Source: Methylorubrum sp. B1-46
GTDB taxonomy: Bacteria > Pseudomonadota > Alphaproteobacteria > Rhizobiales > Beijerinckiaceae
DNA: 64,000 nucleotides
Direction: 5' to 3'
Assembly (NCBI RefSeq): GCF_021117295.1
Contig: NZ_CP088247.1
Location: 2,371,001 to 2,435,000 of the forward strand
In this document: positions 61,316-64,000 of the stretch, piece after piece
Layout: every line of letters starts with the position of its first letter
Numbering within the stretch: the first letter of the stretch is position 1
Made by a program: the position numbers and the translations under genes
The notes under the pieces: generated by a model
Seen by the model: the letters and a program-made list of their open reading frames with translations, nothing else
What the model was told of the DNA's origin: nothing
The model's database searches: none

Positions 61316-61873
61316 TCAGTAGCAGCGCTCGACCAGGACGCGGCGGTAGCCGTAGGGTGTCCAGGTCAGGCGCGGAACGGTGTAGCAGCCGGCGCTGTAA
61401 TAGGGGTCGTAACCGACCGTCGTGTAACCGTAGGGACCACCCCATCCGCCGTAGCCGTAGGGATAGCCGTAGGCGCCGTAGAGGCTGCCCGCCGCGAGGC
61501 CGAGTCCCAGACCGAGCCCGACACCGCCCCAGCCGATGCCGCGCCGGTAACCCCAGCCGCCACCGCGCCAGCCGCCGTAACCGCCGCGCCAGCCGCCGAA
61601 GCCGGCTCCGCGATAGAACCCGCCCCGACCGGCGAACCCGCCGCCGAAGCGCGGACCGCCGAAGCCGCCACCCCGGAATCCGCCAAAGCCCCCGCCGAAG
61701 CGCGGACCGCCGAACCCACCGCCGCGGAAGCCACCCCCGAAACCGCCGCCCCGGAAACCGCCACCGAAGCCACCGCCGTGGAAGCCGCCGAAGCCCGGAC
61801 GGGCGTCGGCGGTTGCCGGGATCATCATCAGCGCGCCCGCCATGGCGGCCGATGCCAGAACAACCCTTTTCAT
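61316..61873 (-). CDS. Exported Gly-rich protein
   Basis: A 185-residue protein with a signal peptide (cut near ADA) and a mature part of GGGFGG/GPRFGG/RGGF repeats, then Gly/Trp/Tyr-rich stretches with a hydrophobic GVGLGLGLGLAAG helix, and a C-terminal domain with two Cys (AGCYTVPRLTWTPYG and ERCY). The latter end looks conserved, so the protein may anchor in the envelope by the helix and fold through a disulfide. The start is the ATG of the signal. Function unknown; many such proteins exist in Methylobacterium. Confidence 0.85.
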   Translation of the reverse strand: MKRVVLASAAMAGALMMIPATADARPGFGGFHGGGFGGGFRGGGFGGGFRGGGFGGPRFGGGFGGFRGGGFGGPRFGGGFAGRGGFYRGAGFGGWRGGYGGWRGGGWGYRRGIGWGGVGLGLGLGLAAGSLYGAYGYPYGYGGWGGPYGYTTVGYDPYYSAGCYTVPRLTWTPYGYRRVLVERCY

Positions 61874-62101
61874 CAGATCGTCTCCACCCGAGAGAGAACT
61901 TTGCCATCCCCCCGTTGGATCTGAACGCTCGACGGGAACAAACGGTCCCTGCGACCTCAGGTCCCAAACATCTCGTGATGCGACCGAACGGTTTCGAAGC
62001 GCGAGCCGGCCGCTTGAATGCTGCCATGCTTTCGCGCGAGGAGGGCGCATCCGGCCGAGCCTGTTCCGGACAGGTGGCCGCCAGACAGGAACCGCCTGCC
62101 C

Positions 62102-62887
62102 GTGACGCGCCGCCCCGCCGTTCAGATTCCCGCCCTCTTCTCTGCCCTCTTCACCGCGCTCGTTCTCGGCCCGCTCGCTCCCGCGCCGGCTCAGGCGCAA
62201 CCGGCTGCTACCGCGGCCAAGGGGCCGTGCCAGTCGGTCGAGTTCGAGGGGCAGCCCTACACGGTCTGCACCGTCGACCTGCGGCGCGAGCGCCTGCGAC
62301 TGTTCTGGCTCGGGGCGGACGGGCTGCCCTACGGCTCGCTGTCGAGCCTGGCCGAGCGACAGGGCCAAAGGCTCAGCTTCGCCATGAATGCCGGCATGTA
62401 CGACAAAGGGCAGGCTCCGGTCGGGCTCTACGTCGAGGACGGGCGCGAGATGAAGGGCGTCTCCACCGCCAACGGACCGGGCAACTTCCACCTCAAGCCC
62501 AACGGGGTGTTCTACGTGAAGGGCGACCGGGCCGGCGTGCTCGACACCGCCCGCTACCTGCGGGCCAAGCCGGCCCCGGATTTCGCCACGCAATCGGGCC
62601 CGATGCTGGTGATCGAGGGCAAGATCCACCCGAAGATCTCGGCGGACGGTCCGAGCCAGAAGATCCGCAATGGCGTCGGGGTGCGCGACGGCGGTCGCGT
62701 GGCCGTGTTCGCGATCTCGGAGCGGCCCGTGACCTTCGGCGCCTTCGCCCGCCTGTTCAAGGACAGCCTCGGCAGCCGCAACGCGCTGTTCCTCGACGGC
62801 AGCGTGTCGAGCCTCTACGCGCCGGGCCTCGGCCGGTCCGATCTCAGCCGCCCGCTCGGGCCGCTGGTCGGCGCGATGGGGAAGTAG
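62102..62887 (+). CDS. Exported phosphodiester glycosidase-domain protein
   Basis: A 261-residue exported protein of the NAGPA (phosphodiester glycosidase) superfamily. It has a signal peptide (cut near AQAQ), then FAMNAGMYDKGQAPVGLYVE, NFHLKPNGVFYVK, FATQSGPMLVIEGKI, and NALFLDGSVSSLY, which match the conserved blocks of the family. Its bacterial members act on phosphodiesters of sugars in the envelope. The GTG was chosen as start, with AGGA about 11 bases upstream; the frame is open from 62018. A REP-like palindrome follows. Confidence 0.88.
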   Translation: MTRRPAVQIPALFSALFTALVLGPLAPAPAQAQPAATAAKGPCQSVEFEGQPYTVCTVDLRRERLRLFWLGADGLPYGSLSSLAERQGQRLSFAMNAGMYDKGQAPVGLYVEDGREMKGVSTANGPGNFHLKPNGVFYVKGDRAGVLDTARYLRAKPAPDFATQSGPMLVIEGKIHPKISADGPSQKIRNGVGVRDGGRVAVFAISERPVTFGAFARLFKDSLGSRNALFLDGSVSSLYAPGLGRSDLSRPLGPLVGAMGK

Positions 62888-62910
62888 GGTCCGACGCCTT
62901 CCAAATCACG

Positions 62911-63018
62911 CCCTCATCCTGAGGTGCCGCGAAGCGGCCTCGAAGGAGCCTCCAGATGCCGCGCGATCCCTGGAGGATCCTTCGAGGCTCCGCTTCGCTG
63001 CGCACCTCAGGATGAGGC
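62911..63018. repeat. REP-like imperfect palindrome, about 108 bp
   Basis: The left half (from CCTCATCCTGAGGTGC) and the right half (to GCACCTCAGGATGAGG) are reverse complements with small gaps; the inner part continues with GCGAAGCGG, CTCGAAGGA and CCTCCA on both sides around a central loop. It lies between the convergent glycosidase and OYE genes and can form a long hairpin acting as a two-way terminator. Elements of this type are typical of dispersed repeats in Rhizobiales. Confidence 0.85.
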
Positions 63019-63042
63019 TCAAGGACGGGACAAGAGAGAGCG

Positions 63043-64000
63043 CTATCGCTGGCCGAAGGCCGCGCTCTTGAACAGATCCTTGTACTGATGCGGCTGGCTG
63101 CGCCAGTACTGCTTGGGCGCCCGCACCTGCGCGCCGAGTTCCGCCGCCGCGTGCCAGGGCCAGCGGGGATCGTAGAGCATCGCGCGGGCGAGCGAGACCG
63201 CGTCGGCCTTGCCCTCCGCCAGGATGGCTTCCGCCTGATGCGGCTCGGTGATGAGGCCGACCGCGATGGTGGTGAGGCCGGTCGCGGCCTTGATCCGCTC
63301 GGCGAACGGCACCTGATAACCGGGTCCGATCGGGATCTTCTGCGCCGTCGAGAGGCCGCCGGTCGAAACGTGGATGGCGGCCGCGCCGCGGCGTGCGAGG
63401 GCGCGGGCGAGTTCGATCGTCTGATCGAGATCCCAACCGTCCTCGACCCAATCCGTCGCCGAGACGCGCATCCAGACCGGCTTGCCCGCGGGCACGGCCT
63501 CGCGCACCGCCTCGAAGCATTCGAGCGGGAACCGCATCCGGTTCTCCAGGCTGCCGCCATACTGATCCGCGCGGCGGTTGGAGAGCGGCGACAGGAACTG
63601 GTGCAGCAGGTAGCCGTGGGCGCCGTGAAGCTCGATGCCGTCGATGCCGAGCCGCATGGCCCGCCGCGCCGTGGCGACGAAGCCGTCGCGCACCCGCTTC
63701 AACCCTGCCGCGTCCAGGGCCTGCGGCGGCACTTCACCCGCGCCGTGGGGAATTGCCGAGGGCGCCTCGGTGAGCCAGCCGTCGACGGCCTCCGGAGCGA
63801 TCTGCGCGCCGCCTTCCCAGGGGGCCCGGCTCGATGCCTTGCGGCCGGCATGGTTGATCTGGATTGCAACCGGAATCGGCGCGTAGCCGCGCACCGCGTC
63901 GAGCACGCGGGCCAGCGCCCGCTCGGTGGCGTCGTCGTAGAGGCCGAGATCGCCGGGCGAGATCCGCGCCTCGGGCGAAATCGCCGTCGCCTCCAGGGTA
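63043..64000 (-). CDS. NADH:flavin oxidoreductase / Old Yellow Enzyme (partial)
   Basis: FMN-dependent ene-reductase of the YqjM/NamA branch, cut by the right edge: the frame continues past the window start side, with TLEATAISPEARISPGDLGL as the first visible residues, so 45-60 N-terminal residues are missing. Visible: IQINHAGRKASSR with the substrate His, GIELHGAHGYLLHQFLSPLSN and TTIAVGLITEP for FMN. It ends near KDLFKSAAFGQR. The N-terminal FMN part and the start are outside the window. Confidence 0.92.
   Translation of the reverse strand, partial: TLEATAISPEARISPGDLGLYDDATERALARVLDAVRGYAPIPVAIQINHAGRKASSRAPWEGGAQIAPEAVDGWLTEAPSAIPHGAGEVPPQALDAAGLKRVRDGFVATARRAMRLGIDGIELHGAHGYLLHQFLSPLSNRRADQYGGSLENRMRFPLECFEAVREAVPAGKPVWMRVSATDWVEDGWDLDQTIELARALARRGAAAIHVSTGGLSTAQKIPIGPGYQVPFAERIKAATGLTTIAVGLITEPHQAEAILAEGKADAVSLARAMLYDPRWPWHAAAELGAQVRAPKQYWRSQPHQYKDLFKSAAFGQR

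Noticed and set aside
1..64000. Search for CRISPR arrays, insertion sequences, prophage and known riboswitches
   Set aside because: No regularly spaced repeats, transposase or phage proteins, and no recognisable riboswitch core upstream of metabolic genes were found by reading; a profile search could still reveal weak cases.

Overview
The window is GC-rich (about 70%), has a dense alphaproteobacterial gene layout, and looks like the chromosome of a Methylobacterium/Methylorubrum-type organism. The pointers are an N-terminally extended acyl-CoA dehydrogenase of the methylsuccinyl-CoA dehydrogenase type (ethylmalonyl-CoA pathway), phasins of PHB metabolism, many small Gly/Ser-rich exported proteins, and the gene order of the spc ribosomal operon. 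The genus is inferred from family content, not from a database match.

Layout. 0-6.5 kb (minus strand): spc operon rplN-rplX-rplE-rpsN-rpsH-rplF-rplR-rpsE-rpmD-rplO-secY-adk. Nothing resembling rpsQ lies next to rplN; a structured non-coding leader and unrelated genes are there instead. 6.9-17.8 kb: small exported proteins, a degenerate nuclease-fold protein, a diguanylate cyclase, a PAP2-type phosphatase, a DUF3060 protein, tRNA-Leu(UAA), an FAD monooxygenase with a small zinc-finger protein, methionine aminopeptidase and RadC. 18-26.8 kb: the four components of the Anbu proteasome-like/ATP-grasp/alpha-E/transglutaminase system, split in two by about 4.5 kb that carries an MHS-type transporter and four low-complexity exported proteins. 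26.8-41 kb: sirtuin, CorC/HlyC-type membrane protein, a trimodular 1010-residue glycosyltransferase, a second diguanylate cyclase, an HtrA protease, two phasin-type proteins and a divergent pair of GT4 glycosyltransferases. 41.3-46.1 kb: methylsuccinyl-CoA dehydrogenase, a DMT transporter, a YihY protein and an AlgX/AlgJ-like SGNH protein. 46.2-54.1 kb: a sulfate assimilation island, cysH-cysD-cysN (minus) facing lrp-cysJ-cysI (plus). 54.1-64 kb: TonB-dependent receptor, panC, a cupin-type XRE regulator, ssb, an MDR oxidoreductase, a DUF4174 protein, a phosphodiester glycosidase-type protein and an Old Yellow Enzyme that runs off the right edge.

How the genes work together. The sulfur island can take sulfate to sulfide: CysDN makes APS, CysH reduces it, CysJI reduces sulfite. 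The sequence suggests it is controlled through two kinds of short palindrome placed around the Lrp-type gene and upstream of cysH and cysJ. The ATP-grasp, alpha-E, transglutaminase and Anbu genes belong to a family group predicted to make and remove peptide-like conjugates; here they flank exported repeat proteins and a transporter, the most system-like arrangement in the window. Several palindromic repeats (3.6, 46.2, 52.0-52.2 and 62.9-63.0 kb) serve as terminators or are REP-like elements. No insertion sequence, CRISPR array, phage gene or plasmid gene was found.
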